A DNA stretch of 56,715 bases, taken from Bacteroidota bacterium (GTDB taxonomy: Bacteria; Bacteroidota; Ignavibacteria; Kapaibacteriales; UBA961). Below, piece after piece: positions 29,116 through 38,531 of the stretch. The DNA lies in contig RGCF01000010.1 in assembly GCA_009919265.1 (NCBI GenBank), positions 1 to 56,715 on the forward strand, given 5' to 3'. The notes beneath the pieces are model-generated. The model was not told where the DNA came from. It saw only the letters and a program-made list of their open reading frames with translations, and did no database searches. Positions within the stretch are counted from its first letter, which is position 1. The number at the start of each line of letters is the position of its first letter. Made by a program: the position numbers and the translations under genes.

Positions 29116-29817
29116 ATGAATAATGCGTATTTGGAAGAAGTTCGTGCCACAGCCTTGGCTGAAGCACAAAAAGCGTATATGGTAAAAGTCTATGGCTGGA
29201 TGGTTGCAGGACTCATGTCAACAGGTTTGGTTGGTGGATTTGTTGCTAGTGACAATTCTATGATTTCAACAATGGTTGATTATTTCTGGTTTTTCATCAT
29301 AGCTGAATTTGCTTTGGTATTTGCATTGTCTGCATTTATCCATAAAATGAGCACGCCTATTGCGATGCTTGCATTTATTGGTTATTCAGTATTAAATGGA
29401 ATTACACTTTCTGCAGTATTACTTGCATATGATGAATCCGCAGTATTAAGTGCATTTCTTACTACTTCATGCACATTTGCTGCAATGAGTGTATATGGTA
29501 TCACAACCAAAAAAGACCTGACTTCATGGGGTTCATTTTTCTTCATGGGATTAATTGGAATCGTGATTGCAAGCATAGTGAATATCTTTCTTGAAAGTTC
29601 AGCTCTTAGTTTTGCAATTTCATTGATTGGAGTTTTTGTATTTATTGGTTTGACTGCTTATGACACACAAAAAATCAAAGAGTCTGCCGATTTAGAATTG
29701 CAGGGAAGTGAACTTGCATCCAAAGGAGCAATTCTTGGTGCTTTAACACTCTATCTTGATTTTATCAATCTATTTCTATTCATCTTACGCCTTTTTGGCG
29801 GAAGTAGTGATGATTGA
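29116..29817 (+). CDS. Bax inhibitor-1/YccA family membrane protein
   Basis: The 233-residue integral membrane protein has about seven membrane segments. It has BI-1 family signatures: KVYGWMVAGL in the first segment, GYSVLNGITLSAVLL, and the C-terminal TAYDTQKIKE followed by GALTLYLDFINLFLFILRLFG. Bacterial relatives (YetJ, YccA) are pH-sensitive calcium leak channels or modulators of the FtsH protease. The start has AGAGGT five bases upstream. A strong terminator follows at once. Confidence 0.93.
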   Translation: MNNAYLEEVRATALAEAQKAYMVKVYGWMVAGLMSTGLVGGFVASDNSMISTMVDYFWFFIIAEFALVFALSAFIHKMSTPIAMLAFIGYSVLNGITLSAVLLAYDESAVLSAFLTTSCTFAAMSVYGITTKKDLTSWGSFFFMGLIGIVIASIVNIFLESSALSFAISLIGVFVFIGLTAYDTQKIKESADLELQGSELASKGAILGALTLYLDFINLFLFILRLFGGSSDD

Positions 29818-29837
29818 TCTTTCATACTGTTAACTCA

Positions 29838-29869
29838 GGCAGAAGTCAGGTACTTCTGCCCTTTTTTTT
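29838..29869 (+). terminator. Intrinsic terminator after BI-1 gene
   Basis: GGCAGAAGT / ACTTCTGCC forms a perfect 9-bp stem with a five-base loop and an eight-T tail. The tail ends two bases before the ATG of the next gene. Confidence 0.93.
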
Positions 29870-29871
29870 AT

Positions 29872-30561
29872 ATGAGCACTCAATCACAATTCATTCAACA
29901 TCGACTGAATTTTGCCAAAGATCTTCTGAAATCCGGCAATATTCACAGAGCCATATCTATTTGTGAAGATTTGCTTTCTCCTGCATCTATGGTATCGCAT
30001 GGCAAAGAAATCTTTGCATTTATTGCAGATGCTGTAGAGCAATCAGGGAATGTTCAAAAAGCACATGATATTAGAGTCCGCGCAAAAGAATTATTTGAAG
30101 ATTCCTCGGATACAGAATTCAAAATATCAACTCAAACTGCAGTAACTGCCGAAACATATCTTTCGGATATTCTTCCTTCATTACTATTGCCAAATGAATC
30201 AGAAATCGAGTTGATCATGTATGATGACATATTCTTTTCATATGATTCAATCCACTCGATCTCTACTTCTGTCAATCTACCTGTCATGCATCGGTCAGAT
30301 GATTCCAAAAGAAGTTTAAGTGCGCTTGAAGAATTGGCAAAGAGATTGGAACATGCAAAAATTCCTGTTTTAGAAGAAGAGAAAACGCTGCCATCACCAT
30401 CATTCATGCCGTCGATTGTGACGGAAACAATGGCAACTATCTATGAACAACAAGGTGCTTTTGCACAGGCAATCAAGGCATATCAAGTATTGGCAAGGAA
30501 TAATCCGGATAAATTGGAATATTATGAATCAAAGATTGTGCAGTTACGACTTCGTCAATAG
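29872..30561 (+). CDS. TPR-containing cytoplasmic protein
   Basis: The 229-residue protein lacks a signal peptide. It has one TPR-like unit at the N-terminus (FAKDLLKSGNIHRAISICEDLL) and a clear one at the C-terminus (ETMATIYEQQGAFAQAIKAYQVLARNNPDKLEYY). An acidic, poorly structured linker separates them. The C-terminal block is typical of uncharacterised Chlorobi/Ignavibacteria proteins. No enzymatic function is seen. The start codon immediately follows the terminator T-run, so it may depend on read-through or on a leaderless transcript. Pgi follows after eight bases. Confidence 0.78.
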   Translation: MSTQSQFIQHRLNFAKDLLKSGNIHRAISICEDLLSPASMVSHGKEIFAFIADAVEQSGNVQKAHDIRVRAKELFEDSSDTEFKISTQTAVTAETYLSDILPSLLLPNESEIELIMYDDIFFSYDSIHSISTSVNLPVMHRSDDSKRSLSALEELAKRLEHAKIPVLEEEKTLPSPSFMPSIVTETMATIYEQQGAFAQAIKAYQVLARNNPDKLEYYESKIVQLRLRQ

Positions 30562-30569
30562 GATAAATC

Positions 30570-32192
30570 ATGAATAAGCAATGGACTATCATTGAACAGT
30601 ATGCTTCAGTTCTAAAAAATACGCAACTGAAGGAATTATTTATAGAAGATGTCGATCGTGCTGAATATTTCACGGTAACATTGTCTCATGCATATGTTGA
30701 TTATTCAAGACAAAGAATCAATAGACAATTAAGACAGGAGCTTTGCACTTTTGCTAGGGAGATTGGTTTGCGTGATGCATTCAATGGGATGATGCATGGC
30801 AATATCATGAATAGTACAGAACAAAGAAGTGTGTTGCACACTGCATTGCGTGCTCCAAAGGAAAAGCAAATCAAGGTTAATGGTAACGATATCATCCCTG
30901 AGATTCATGCAGTATTGGAAAGGATACGCGCATTTAGTGCATCAATACGATCCGGTGAAATAAAGGGATATACAGGTAAGTCATTTACTGATATTGTCAA
31001 TATTGGAATAGGTGGATCAGATTTGGGTCCCAATATGGTTTGTAATGCATTGAAGTTTTATTCTCGAAGAGATCTTCGCATGCATTTTGTCTCAAATGTA
31101 GATCCCACTCATCTTATAGAAACGCTGCATCAATGTTCTCCAGATACCACATTGTTTATCATCTCCTCAAAAACATTCACGACTGAAGAGACAATGACAA
31201 ATGCTCATGCGGCAAAACAATGGTTTCTAGACAATGGTGGAGCATCATGGGAATTACATGCTTGTGCTGTATCTGCAAATCTTGAAAAAACAAGTGCATT
31301 TGGAATTCCTCACGAAAGAGTATTTGGATTTTGGGATTGGGTTGGCGGAAGATATTCTGTTTGGTCAGCAATTGGTATTTCCATTGCAATAAGTCTTGGT
31401 TATGATCACTTTGAATCATTTCTAGCAGGTGCGCATTCAATGGATATGCATATGGCTGAGTCTGTAGAAGAAGATAATATTCCCATCATGCTCGGTTTGA
31501 TTGATGTAATGAATGCAATGTGCTTTGATATCCGCTCGCATGCAATCATACCCTATGATGAATATTTACGAATGTTCCCTGCATTTCTACAGCAGATGAT
31601 CATGGAGAGCAATGGTAAATCTGTTAGCAAAGACGGACATGAATTGGCGCATCACACTTCACCAATCATATGGGGTCAGCCAGGAACCGATGCACAACAT
31701 TCATTTTTCCAATTATTACATCAGGGAACAGAACAAGTAAATACTGAATTTATCGTTTGCGCATGCCCACTGAACCCGATTGATGACATGCATGAACGGT
31801 TGCTTGCAAATTGTGCTGCACAATCTGCGGCTTTGATGCATGGAAAAACCAAGCAGGAAGTAATACAAGAATTATCTCAGACTTCAAATGTTGATCAACA
31901 ACATTCTCTCATCCCACATAAAATATTTCCCGGTAATAGACCATCGACAACAATCATGTTGAAGGAATTGCATCCATTTTCTTTGGGATGGTTAATAGCA
32001 TTATATGAACATAGAACATTTGTGCAAGGATATGTATGGGATATTTGTTCTTATGATCAATGGGGTGTTGAGTTGGGTAAAGTATTGGCCAAACAACTGT
32101 TGCCAGCCGTGAAAGACTCTACACTGTTATCAGGTATTGAAGATTCTTCCACACAGCACTTCTTGTCCACCATGCATGCTTTTAGGTCCTGA
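30570..32192 (+). CDS. pgi: Glucose-6-phosphate isomerase
   Basis: The 540-residue enzyme has both PGI signatures, DWVGGRYSVWSAIG and GQPGTDAQHSFFQLLHQG, along with VNIGIGGSDLGPNMV and FIISSKTFTTEETMTNA. It interconverts glucose-6-phosphate and fructose-6-phosphate in the cytoplasm, feeding glycolysis and sugar-nucleotide synthesis. The start has AGGA six bases upstream. The methyltransferase gene follows two bases after the stop. Confidence 0.96.
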   Translation: MNKQWTIIEQYASVLKNTQLKELFIEDVDRAEYFTVTLSHAYVDYSRQRINRQLRQELCTFAREIGLRDAFNGMMHGNIMNSTEQRSVLHTALRAPKEKQIKVNGNDIIPEIHAVLERIRAFSASIRSGEIKGYTGKSFTDIVNIGIGGSDLGPNMVCNALKFYSRRDLRMHFVSNVDPTHLIETLHQCSPDTTLFIISSKTFTTEETMTNAHAAKQWFLDNGGASWELHACAVSANLEKTSAFGIPHERVFGFWDWVGGRYSVWSAIGISIAISLGYDHFESFLAGAHSMDMHMAESVEEDNIPIMLGLIDVMNAMCFDIRSHAIIPYDEYLRMFPAFLQQMIMESNGKSVSKDGHELAHHTSPIIWGQPGTDAQHSFFQLLHQGTEQVNTEFIVCACPLNPIDDMHERLLANCAAQSAALMHGKTKQEVIQELSQTSNVDQQHSLIPHKIFPGNRPSTTIMLKELHPFSLGWLIALYEHRTFVQGYVWDICSYDQWGVELGKVLAKQLLPAVKDSTLLSGIEDSSTQHFLSTMHAFRS

Positions 32193-32194
32193 TT

Positions 32195-32854
32195 ATGGCA
32201 ACCATTCCCACATTGATGAATGAAGCATTGTCACACTATGCTGAACAATATTTTTCATCAGAAAATGAAGAGTTAAAACAACTATTGCATGAAGCAGAAC
32301 TTGCTGGAATTCCATCGATTTCAATTGGAGGAGTGCAGGGTGCCTTTTTACAAATACTCATTCATTTGATTGATGCGAAAACAGTCGTTGAAATTGGGTC
32401 GCTTGCCGGATATTCAGCAATCACAATGGCATTGGCAATGAAAGATGGTGGCATTGTGCATTGTTATGAAAAAGAATCTGAATTCTGTGAATTCATCAAA
32501 ATGCAATCTTCAAGAATGAATATTCAAGATCGAATTTGCATTCATGATGGAGATGCATCAAATTCATTGCAAACTGATATTCCCAAGAATATAGATATGA
32601 TTTTCATTGATGCAGATAAGCCATCCTATATTCATTATGCTGAATTATTGATACCATCATTGCGAAGTGGTGGATTGCTCATTGGAGATAATGCATTGGC
32701 TTGGGGATATGTAGCTGATGAACATCCGGAATTTGAGCCAGAAAATGTACGAGGAATTCAGGCATTTAATCAATTTGTCATAAAACATTCGGCATTATAT
32801 TCTCCTGCAATCGTACCTTTAGGCGATGGCATGTGTATAGCCATAAAAAAATAA
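32195..32854 (+). CDS. Class I SAM-dependent O-methyltransferase
   Basis: The 219-residue protein is of caffeoyl-CoA/catechol O-methyltransferase type. It has the SAM motif VVEIGSLAGYSAITMALAM, the acidic VHCYEKE, and the metal-binding IDADKPSYIHYAELL followed by GGLLIGDNALAWG. The substrate cannot be read from sequence; bacterial relatives methylate catechols, small molecules or tRNA 5-hydroxyuridine (TrmR). It is cotranscribed with pgi by spacing. Confidence 0.9.
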   Translation: MATIPTLMNEALSHYAEQYFSSENEELKQLLHEAELAGIPSISIGGVQGAFLQILIHLIDAKTVVEIGSLAGYSAITMALAMKDGGIVHCYEKESEFCEFIKMQSSRMNIQDRICIHDGDASNSLQTDIPKNIDMIFIDADKPSYIHYAELLIPSLRSGGLLIGDNALAWGYVADEHPEFEPENVRGIQAFNQFVIKHSALYSPAIVPLGDGMCIAIKK

Positions 32855-32923
32855 TGCAATCTTGAGATCATGCTTTGATTTTTCGCTTTTACGTTTCCTT
32901 TCATCAATATCTCTTTGAGTATC

Positions 32924-33127
32924 ATGATACATTTCTTCAAAGTTGGAACGCATACAATTTCATTGTCTGATATTCGAGATATCAACCTTCAATATGATTA
33001 TCAACAGAATGAAATATTTGTTGATCTTGAATTGAATGGTGGAATTCAGATAAGTTTAAATCTTGACGATTCATTATTATTCATGAATGAATTCATTCAA
33101 AAAATAACAGAAGAAAAGAATTTGTAA
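32924..33127 (+). CDS. Small conserved-looking hypothetical protein
   Basis: The 67-residue protein starts at ATG 32924, three codons after an in-frame TTG. It is predicted as a small beta-strand-rich domain (KVGTHTISLSDIRDINLQYD, EIFVDLELNGGIQISL) ending in a helix. The pattern of a short strand pair followed by a helix resembles small single-domain proteins with a bacterial PH-like or ribbon fold. It has no signal peptide. No function is recognised, and coding status rests on length, context and a sensible protein composition. Confidence 0.55.
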   Translation: MIHFFKVGTHTISLSDIRDINLQYDYQQNEIFVDLELNGGIQISLNLDDSLLFMNEFIQKITEEKNL

Positions 33128-33188
33128 AGTGAGATATCTCATTGAACTGTTGGAGTAATTCTTCAATGTTCGATTTGACACTGATGGA

Positions 33189-34700
33189 ATGGCTTATGCA
33201 AAGGCGAAACATCAGTATATTGCAAGTGTTATTACTCTTGATGATGGCATGAAAGCTAAGATTAAACTTCTCGCATCAGATGCGGCAATTTATGGCGTCA
33301 CTACATTATTGACGCGATCTATGAGCTTTTTGCTCACGCCATTGTACACTCATGCGCTTGCGAATAGATCCGAATTTGGGGTATATGCCTATTTGTATTC
33401 ATTACTTGCATTTGTTAATGTGGTTTATGCATTCGGTATGGATACAGCATTTCTACGATTTTATTCATCCAAAGAACCCAATAAAACTGAACAAGCATTC
33501 TCATTCTCTTGGTGGATGATCGCGCTTATTGGCGTGATTTGTACCTTGTTAATTTTCATTACCGCAGATTCAATAGCCGGATGGATTCCTGATTTGAAAG
33601 GACAAGGCATTCTCATTCGTGCAATTGCATTGATTCCGCTTTTTGATGCACTCACAAATGTTCCTTATAATTTGTTAAGAATGCAAAGAAGAGCAAAGAT
33701 GTTTGGCTTTTTACGCATTGCAAATGTTGCAATCAATCTAATGCTCAATCTCCTATTGGTTGGATATTTCAATAAAGGTCTTTATGGAATCATCCTATCA
33801 GGAATCATATCATCGTTAGTTGCAGTGATTGGTGTATTGCCGATTATAGTTAAATGGGTAAGGATGAAGTATGATGCAATATTGTCAAAAGAGATGCTTC
33901 AATTTGGCCTCCCAACAATGCCATCGGCATTTTCCGGAATGATGTTGCAAGTGGCAGATAGACCAATCATGACATCCATTGCAGGTTCAGACACTACAGG
34001 CCTTTATCAAGCTAATTATCGCTTGGGAATTCCCATGATGATGCTTGTGGCTGTTTTTGAATTTGCATATAAACCATTTTACCTTTCGCATCATGAGGAT
34101 GAAGATGCTCCGCGTCTTTTTGCGCGTATCTTTACCTATTTTTTAATCATAGCATGTTTTGTCTTTTTGATAATCTCGCTGTTCATACAAGAAATCGTGA
34201 CAAGTTCACTTGGTGGAATCTCGCTCATTCATCAATCATATTGGGAAGGAATCGGAATAATACCGATTATACTGGGTGGGTATATATTAAATGGAGTTGC
34301 AACGAATGTTGCATTAGGACTACACATCTCTAAAAAAACAATGTGGTTACCAATAGCAACAGGGTTGGCTGCAGTCACAAATATAGTATTGCTCTTTATG
34401 TTGGTGCCTTCTTATGGTATCTATGGAGGAGCATGGGCCACATTTGTTGCATATGCAGTGAGTGCAGGCATCTTATGGAATATCTCGATGAGAGTATATC
34501 CATTACCGTATGAATGGTTTAGATTATTCGGAACAGCAATAGTAACAATCGTATTGTTTAGTCTTTCCACAATATTCGAGTTCAGTGCACTCATAAAAAT
34601 CATGCTTCTCATTGCTTTCCCAGTTATTCTCTTTGCAGCGGGGATTCTCAATTCTCAAGAAAAGCAATTCATCAAAAAAGTACTCGGCAACTATTCATGA
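33189..34700 (+). CDS. Polysaccharide flippase (MOP/MATE superfamily, Wzx-like)
   Basis: The 503-residue membrane protein has 12 to 14 predicted membrane segments and opens with LASDAAIYGVTTLLTRSMSFLLTPLYTHALANRSEFGVYAY. This is typical of lipid-linked oligosaccharide flippases of the RfbX/Wzx group. An alternative ATG at 33249 would start MKAKIKLLASD and look more family-like. It should move undecaprenyl-linked sugars across the inner membrane for O-antigen or exopolysaccharide, in keeping with the ligase at 52044 and sugar genes at 788 and 3305. Its stop overlaps the next start (ATGA). Confidence 0.88.
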   Translation: MAYAKAKHQYIASVITLDDGMKAKIKLLASDAAIYGVTTLLTRSMSFLLTPLYTHALANRSEFGVYAYLYSLLAFVNVVYAFGMDTAFLRFYSSKEPNKTEQAFSFSWWMIALIGVICTLLIFITADSIAGWIPDLKGQGILIRAIALIPLFDALTNVPYNLLRMQRRAKMFGFLRIANVAINLMLNLLLVGYFNKGLYGIILSGIISSLVAVIGVLPIIVKWVRMKYDAILSKEMLQFGLPTMPSAFSGMMLQVADRPIMTSIAGSDTTGLYQANYRLGIPMMMLVAVFEFAYKPFYLSHHEDEDAPRLFARIFTYFLIIACFVFLIISLFIQEIVTSSLGGISLIHQSYWEGIGIIPIILGGYILNGVATNVALGLHISKKTMWLPIATGLAAVTNIVLLFMLVPSYGIYGGAWATFVAYAVSAGILWNISMRVYPLPYEWFRLFGTAIVTIVLFSLSTIFEFSALIKIMLLIAFPVILFAAGILNSQEKQFIKKVLGNYS

Positions 34701-35977
34701 TACCTTCTAAGCATCGCATGTATTGCATTGTCTTTGTTTTTTTGAGCTTTATATTCTTTTCACCTCTAAATGCTCAGAAAGTACTCATCCCTATGGACCT
34801 TGTTCAAACGGATCATCTAAAGGCATATGGTCTCACCTATTGGGCATTAACAAAGAATGTCCAAACTGAGTGGTTGCTAAATTATCGTGGTGGATCATTT
34901 CTGCTTGATGCCGAAACATTCCTCATAGCTGAGTGCCGAATTCGCGGGGTTGGTTTTGAACAATTGAGCGCTTCCCAAGCACAAGCAATTTACGCTGAAG
35001 TGCAGAGTGAAAAAGCAAATATGGATGTGATAAAATTGGAGAAGCCACCAAGAATAGCAGTATATACACCACCCGGTTCACGACCTTGGGATGATGCAGT
35101 GACAATGGTTCTTGAATATGCCGAAGTGAAATATGACAAGATATGGGATGAGGAAGTCTTGCGAGAAAAATTATCGGATTATGATTGGTTACATTTACAT
35201 CATGAAGATTTCACCGGACAATACGGTAAGTTTTTTGCTAATTATGCAACAGCTCCATGGTATATCCAACAAGTTACATTGCTTGAGACAACTGCAAAAA
35301 AACTCGGATTCAAAAAAGTATCTGACTTGAAAAGAGCTATCGTACAAAAAATAAAAGCATATATAGATCAGGGTGGGTTCATGTTTGCAATGTGCTCAGC
35401 AACTGACTCATATGATATAGCATTGGCTGCGGCAAATACAGATATCTGTGAGACCATGTTTGATGGTGATCCTATTCAAATTGGATATGATAAAAAGATT
35501 GACTTTACCCAAACATTTGCTTTTGACAATTTCGAGATCTATACAGATCCGTATCGATATGAATATTCCTCCATTGATGTTGATGCAAGTCTTAGGGTCA
35601 ATAATGCTTCTGTGGATTATTTTACATTATTTGACTTTTCAGCGAAGTATGATCCGGTGCCTACGATGCTCACCCAATGTCATGCAAATATCATCAAGAA
35701 TTTTTTGGGTCAGACCACAGCATTTCATAAAGAACAAATCAAAAAATCAGTCACCGTACTTGCCGAACGCGAAGGTACCGATGAAGTGAAGTATATTCAT
35801 GGAAATATAGGCCGTGGTACATTCACATGGTATGGAGGCCATGATCCTGAGGATTATCAGCATGCGGTTGGCGATCCTCCGACTGACATATCGCTTCATA
35901 AGAATTCCCCTGGTTACAGACTCATTCTCAATAATATTCTATTTCCGGCTGCAAAGAAGAAAAAGCAGAAAACCTAA
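34697..35977 (+). CDS. Exported glutamine-amidotransferase-like protein, often labelled 'asparagine synthetase B'
   Basis: The 426-residue protein has a signal peptide (ending SPLNAQ) and a family sequence well conserved in Chlorobi and relatives: VLIPMDLVQTDHLKAYGL, LNYRGGSFLL, DDAVTMVLEYAEVKYDKIWDEEVL and LHLHHEDFTGQYGKF. GGFMFAMCSATDSYDIALAA looks like a nucleophile-elbow segment with a Cys, and YGGHDPEDYQH supplies a His. Database entries of this family carry the name asparagine synthetase B, but neither the AsnB glutaminase start nor the SGGIDS motif is present. The real function is unknown. The extracytoplasmic location argues against amino-acid synthesis. Confidence 0.75.
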   Translation: MIPSKHRMYCIVFVFLSFIFFSPLNAQKVLIPMDLVQTDHLKAYGLTYWALTKNVQTEWLLNYRGGSFLLDAETFLIAECRIRGVGFEQLSASQAQAIYAEVQSEKANMDVIKLEKPPRIAVYTPPGSRPWDDAVTMVLEYAEVKYDKIWDEEVLREKLSDYDWLHLHHEDFTGQYGKFFANYATAPWYIQQVTLLETTAKKLGFKKVSDLKRAIVQKIKAYIDQGGFMFAMCSATDSYDIALAAANTDICETMFDGDPIQIGYDKKIDFTQTFAFDNFEIYTDPYRYEYSSIDVDASLRVNNASVDYFTLFDFSAKYDPVPTMLTQCHANIIKNFLGQTTAFHKEQIKKSVTVLAEREGTDEVKYIHGNIGRGTFTWYGGHDPEDYQHAVGDPPTDISLHKNSPGYRLILNNILFPAAKKKKQKT

Positions 35978-35999
35978 AAAATAGCATTCATCAAAAGGG

Positions 36000-36007
36000 T
36001 ATCTTTG
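36000..36007 (+). promoter_or_regulatory. Candidate -7 promoter element before second PLP enzyme
   Basis: TATCTTTG, an exact TAnnTTTG match, lies 23 bases before the start at 36031. No -33 element is seen. It is identical to the box before the paralogue at 16231. Confidence 0.4.
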
Positions 36008-36030
36008 CACATCAATTTCAGGAAATCATT

Positions 36031-37200
36031 ATGCCCACTTATGACCCTACACAATTTGGATTTTCAACAAGAGCTATTCATGCTGGACAAGAACCGGATC
36101 CTTTGACTGGTGCGGTGACTGTCCCATTATATCAAACTTCAACATATGCTCAAGAGGGAATTGGGCAGCATAAGGGTTTTGAATATGCTCGGACGCAGAA
36201 TCCAACAAGATTTGCATGGGAAGCGAGCATGGCAAATTTGGAACAAGGATATGCAGGTTTTGCATTTGGTAGTGGAATGGCTGCTATTGACGCCGTCATG
36301 CGATTGCTATCTTCCGGTGATCATGTTATATGTGCAGAAGATATGTATGGTGGAACATTTAGATTATTTGATAAAGTACTCAAACGATATGGTATAGAGT
36401 TTTCGGTTGTTGACATGACAAATCATGATGCCGTGAAGTCTGCAATACAATCCGGCAAGACAAAAATGATTTATACTGAATCACCAACAAATCCGATGAT
36501 GAAATTAACGGATATCGCTGAGCTTGCAATCATTGCACATGATGCAAATACATTGCTCATCGTGGATAATACATTTGCGAGTCCATATGCACAAAAGCCA
36601 ATCACATTGGGTGCGGATATCGTTTTGCATAGCGCAACAAAATACTTGGGTGGACATTCAGATCTTGTAAGTGGAATTGTAGTTGCAAAAACAGAATCTA
36701 TTGCTGAACAATTACGATTTATTCAAAATGCTGCAGGTGCGGTGCCTGGTCCGATGGAATGTTGGTTATGTTTACGATCCATAAAGACACTATCTGTTCG
36801 TATGAAGCAACATGAAGAAAATGCAAAAGCGATTGCTGAATATTGTGCAAAGCACCCGTCAATACAAGCCACGCACTATCCCGGTTTGGAACAACATCCA
36901 CAGCATGATTTAGCAAAAAAGCAAATGACTGGATTTGGTGGAATGATATCAATTGAACTTGGATCAATTGTAAAGGCGAAGAAATTCACGACATCTGTCA
37001 AACTCTTCACGCTTGCAGAATCTTTAGGTGGTGTTGAATCTCTAGTATGTCATCCAGTAAGCATGACTCATGGCTCAATTCCTCAAGAGCAGAGGGAACG
37101 ATTGGGAATTACAGAAGGTTTGGTTCGATTGTCTGTAGGGATTGAGGATAAAGAAGACCTCCTGGCAGACATAGCACAGGCATTGGATGCAATTTCATGA
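36031..37200 (+). CDS. metB: Cystathionine gamma-synthase/lyase family PLP enzyme
   Basis: The 389-residue enzyme has all Cys/Met family motifs: GFSTRAIHAGQEPDPLTGA, YARTQNPTR (the conserved tyrosine and arginine that bind the neighbouring subunit's PLP phosphate), VDNTFASPYAQKP and the PLP lysine 204 in SATKYLGGHSD. It acts as cystathionine gamma-synthase or gamma-lyase; the distinction needs biochemistry. Compared with the copy at 15065 it is the more canonical member. AGGA lies eight bases before the start. Its end overlaps the M16 peptidase by four bases. Confidence 0.92.
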   Translation: MPTYDPTQFGFSTRAIHAGQEPDPLTGAVTVPLYQTSTYAQEGIGQHKGFEYARTQNPTRFAWEASMANLEQGYAGFAFGSGMAAIDAVMRLLSSGDHVICAEDMYGGTFRLFDKVLKRYGIEFSVVDMTNHDAVKSAIQSGKTKMIYTESPTNPMMKLTDIAELAIIAHDANTLLIVDNTFASPYAQKPITLGADIVLHSATKYLGGHSDLVSGIVVAKTESIAEQLRFIQNAAGAVPGPMECWLCLRSIKTLSVRMKQHEENAKAIAEYCAKHPSIQATHYPGLEQHPQHDLAKKQMTGFGGMISIELGSIVKAKKFTTSVKLFTLAESLGGVESLVCHPVSMTHGSIPQEQRERLGITEGLVRLSVGIEDKEDLLADIAQALDAIS

Positions 37201-38477
37201 ACTACAATTCGCAAAAACGCAGTGAATCAGCATCTATCAATCATGCTACAGCTGCAGAAATCACCACATTGTCAAATGGAATTCGGATAGTTAGTGAATA
37301 TGTTCCGGATGTACATTCATTCTCTTTGGGAATTTGGATAGCTTCCGGTTCTCGGGATGAAATTGATGGAAGGGAAGGTGTATTTCATTTTTTAGAACAT
37401 CTTGCATTTCGTCGCACGGAGTTTCGCAGTACAAAAGCATTAGCAGACGCATTTGAACAAATGGGTGCTTATTCGAATGCATTCACTACCAAAGAACATA
37501 CATGTTTCTATGTAAGAGCTTTGTCGAAAGACTTTTCAAAAGTGTATTCATTAATGGCAGAATTAACACTTTCACCTGCACTGGATCCAAAGGATATTGA
37601 AAAAGAACGCATGATCATCATTGAAGAAATTCATTCATGCGAAGATGAACCGGAAGAAGTGATTTTTGAAGCAGGTGAGGGAGCACTGTTTGCATCACAT
37701 TCTTTAGCGCATTCCATTACGGGTACGATTGAGACGGTATCTTCAATCACAAGAACTGATTTATTACATGCTCGTTCCAATATGTTTCGACCCGATGAAA
37801 TCGTTATTGCAGTTGCAGGAAATATTCCACATGACCTTCTTGTCGAACATGTTGCATCAACGTTTACTATGCCTAAAGCAACGAAGAAGAGTCAGTCACG
37901 AATAAAGCCTCGCAAGAATAGAGCAAAACATATAGTCCAAAAAAGAGCATTCCAACAAGGACATGTATTGCTTGGTCGAGTGACAAGCGGATTATTCTCT
38001 CGAGAGCGACATGCACTCATTTTGTTAAATATCATTCTTGGAGAAGGAATGAGTTCCCGATTATATCAATCGATCCGTGAAAAACATGGATTGGGATATA
38101 CGGTGTATTCTGCTTTGGATTTATACACAGATAGTGGGACATTATACTTATACACTGCATCCGACAATGCGAACATTGAAAAGGCCAAAGATGCCATGAT
38201 GCATGAATGCCATCGATTGATACATACAGCTCCGGTGGGCAAAAAAGAATTGGAAAGAGCTAAAGCGCAGGTAAGATCATCAGTCATTATGTCGCTTGAG
38301 AGCATGTCATCCAGAATGCAGGCACTTGGCCGAGGATTGCTAGAAGAAGGCCATATAGAGCCATTTCAGGAAACCATTCAAAAAATAGATGCAGTGACAG
38401 AAGATCAACTTGCAAAAGTGGCTGCTTCTTACTGTGAAACCTCTGGTTGGTCATCAGTGTTAATACAAACACAGTAA
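37197..38477 (+). CDS. M16 family zinc peptidase
   Basis: The 426-residue protein has the inverted zinc motif HFLEH at residues 64-68 and a downstream glutamate-rich IIIEEIHSCEDEPEE segment carrying the third ligand. GEGMSSRLYQSIREKHGLGYTVYSA near residue 280 is the conserved C-terminal M16 motif. It resembles mitochondrial-processing-peptidase-like bacterial proteases. No signal peptide is seen, so it should be cytoplasmic. It is translationally coupled to metB. Confidence 0.93.
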   Translation: MNYNSQKRSESASINHATAAEITTLSNGIRIVSEYVPDVHSFSLGIWIASGSRDEIDGREGVFHFLEHLAFRRTEFRSTKALADAFEQMGAYSNAFTTKEHTCFYVRALSKDFSKVYSLMAELTLSPALDPKDIEKERMIIIEEIHSCEDEPEEVIFEAGEGALFASHSLAHSITGTIETVSSITRTDLLHARSNMFRPDEIVIAVAGNIPHDLLVEHVASTFTMPKATKKSQSRIKPRKNRAKHIVQKRAFQQGHVLLGRVTSGLFSRERHALILLNIILGEGMSSRLYQSIREKHGLGYTVYSALDLYTDSGTLYLYTASDNANIEKAKDAMMHECHRLIHTAPVGKKELERAKAQVRSSVIMSLESMSSRMQALGRGLLEEGHIEPFQETIQKIDAVTEDQLAKVAASYCETSGWSSVLIQTQ

Positions 38478-38531
38478 ACGCAGTTTTTGAAGCATTGTGG
38501 TTCATTGCTTTTTCGTAATTTTCAAGAGTAC

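Noticed and set aside
33130-33141. 12-base palindrome TGAGATATCTCA between the small gene and the flippase
   Set aside because: A single perfect but AT-rich palindrome with no copies nearby; chance is likely.
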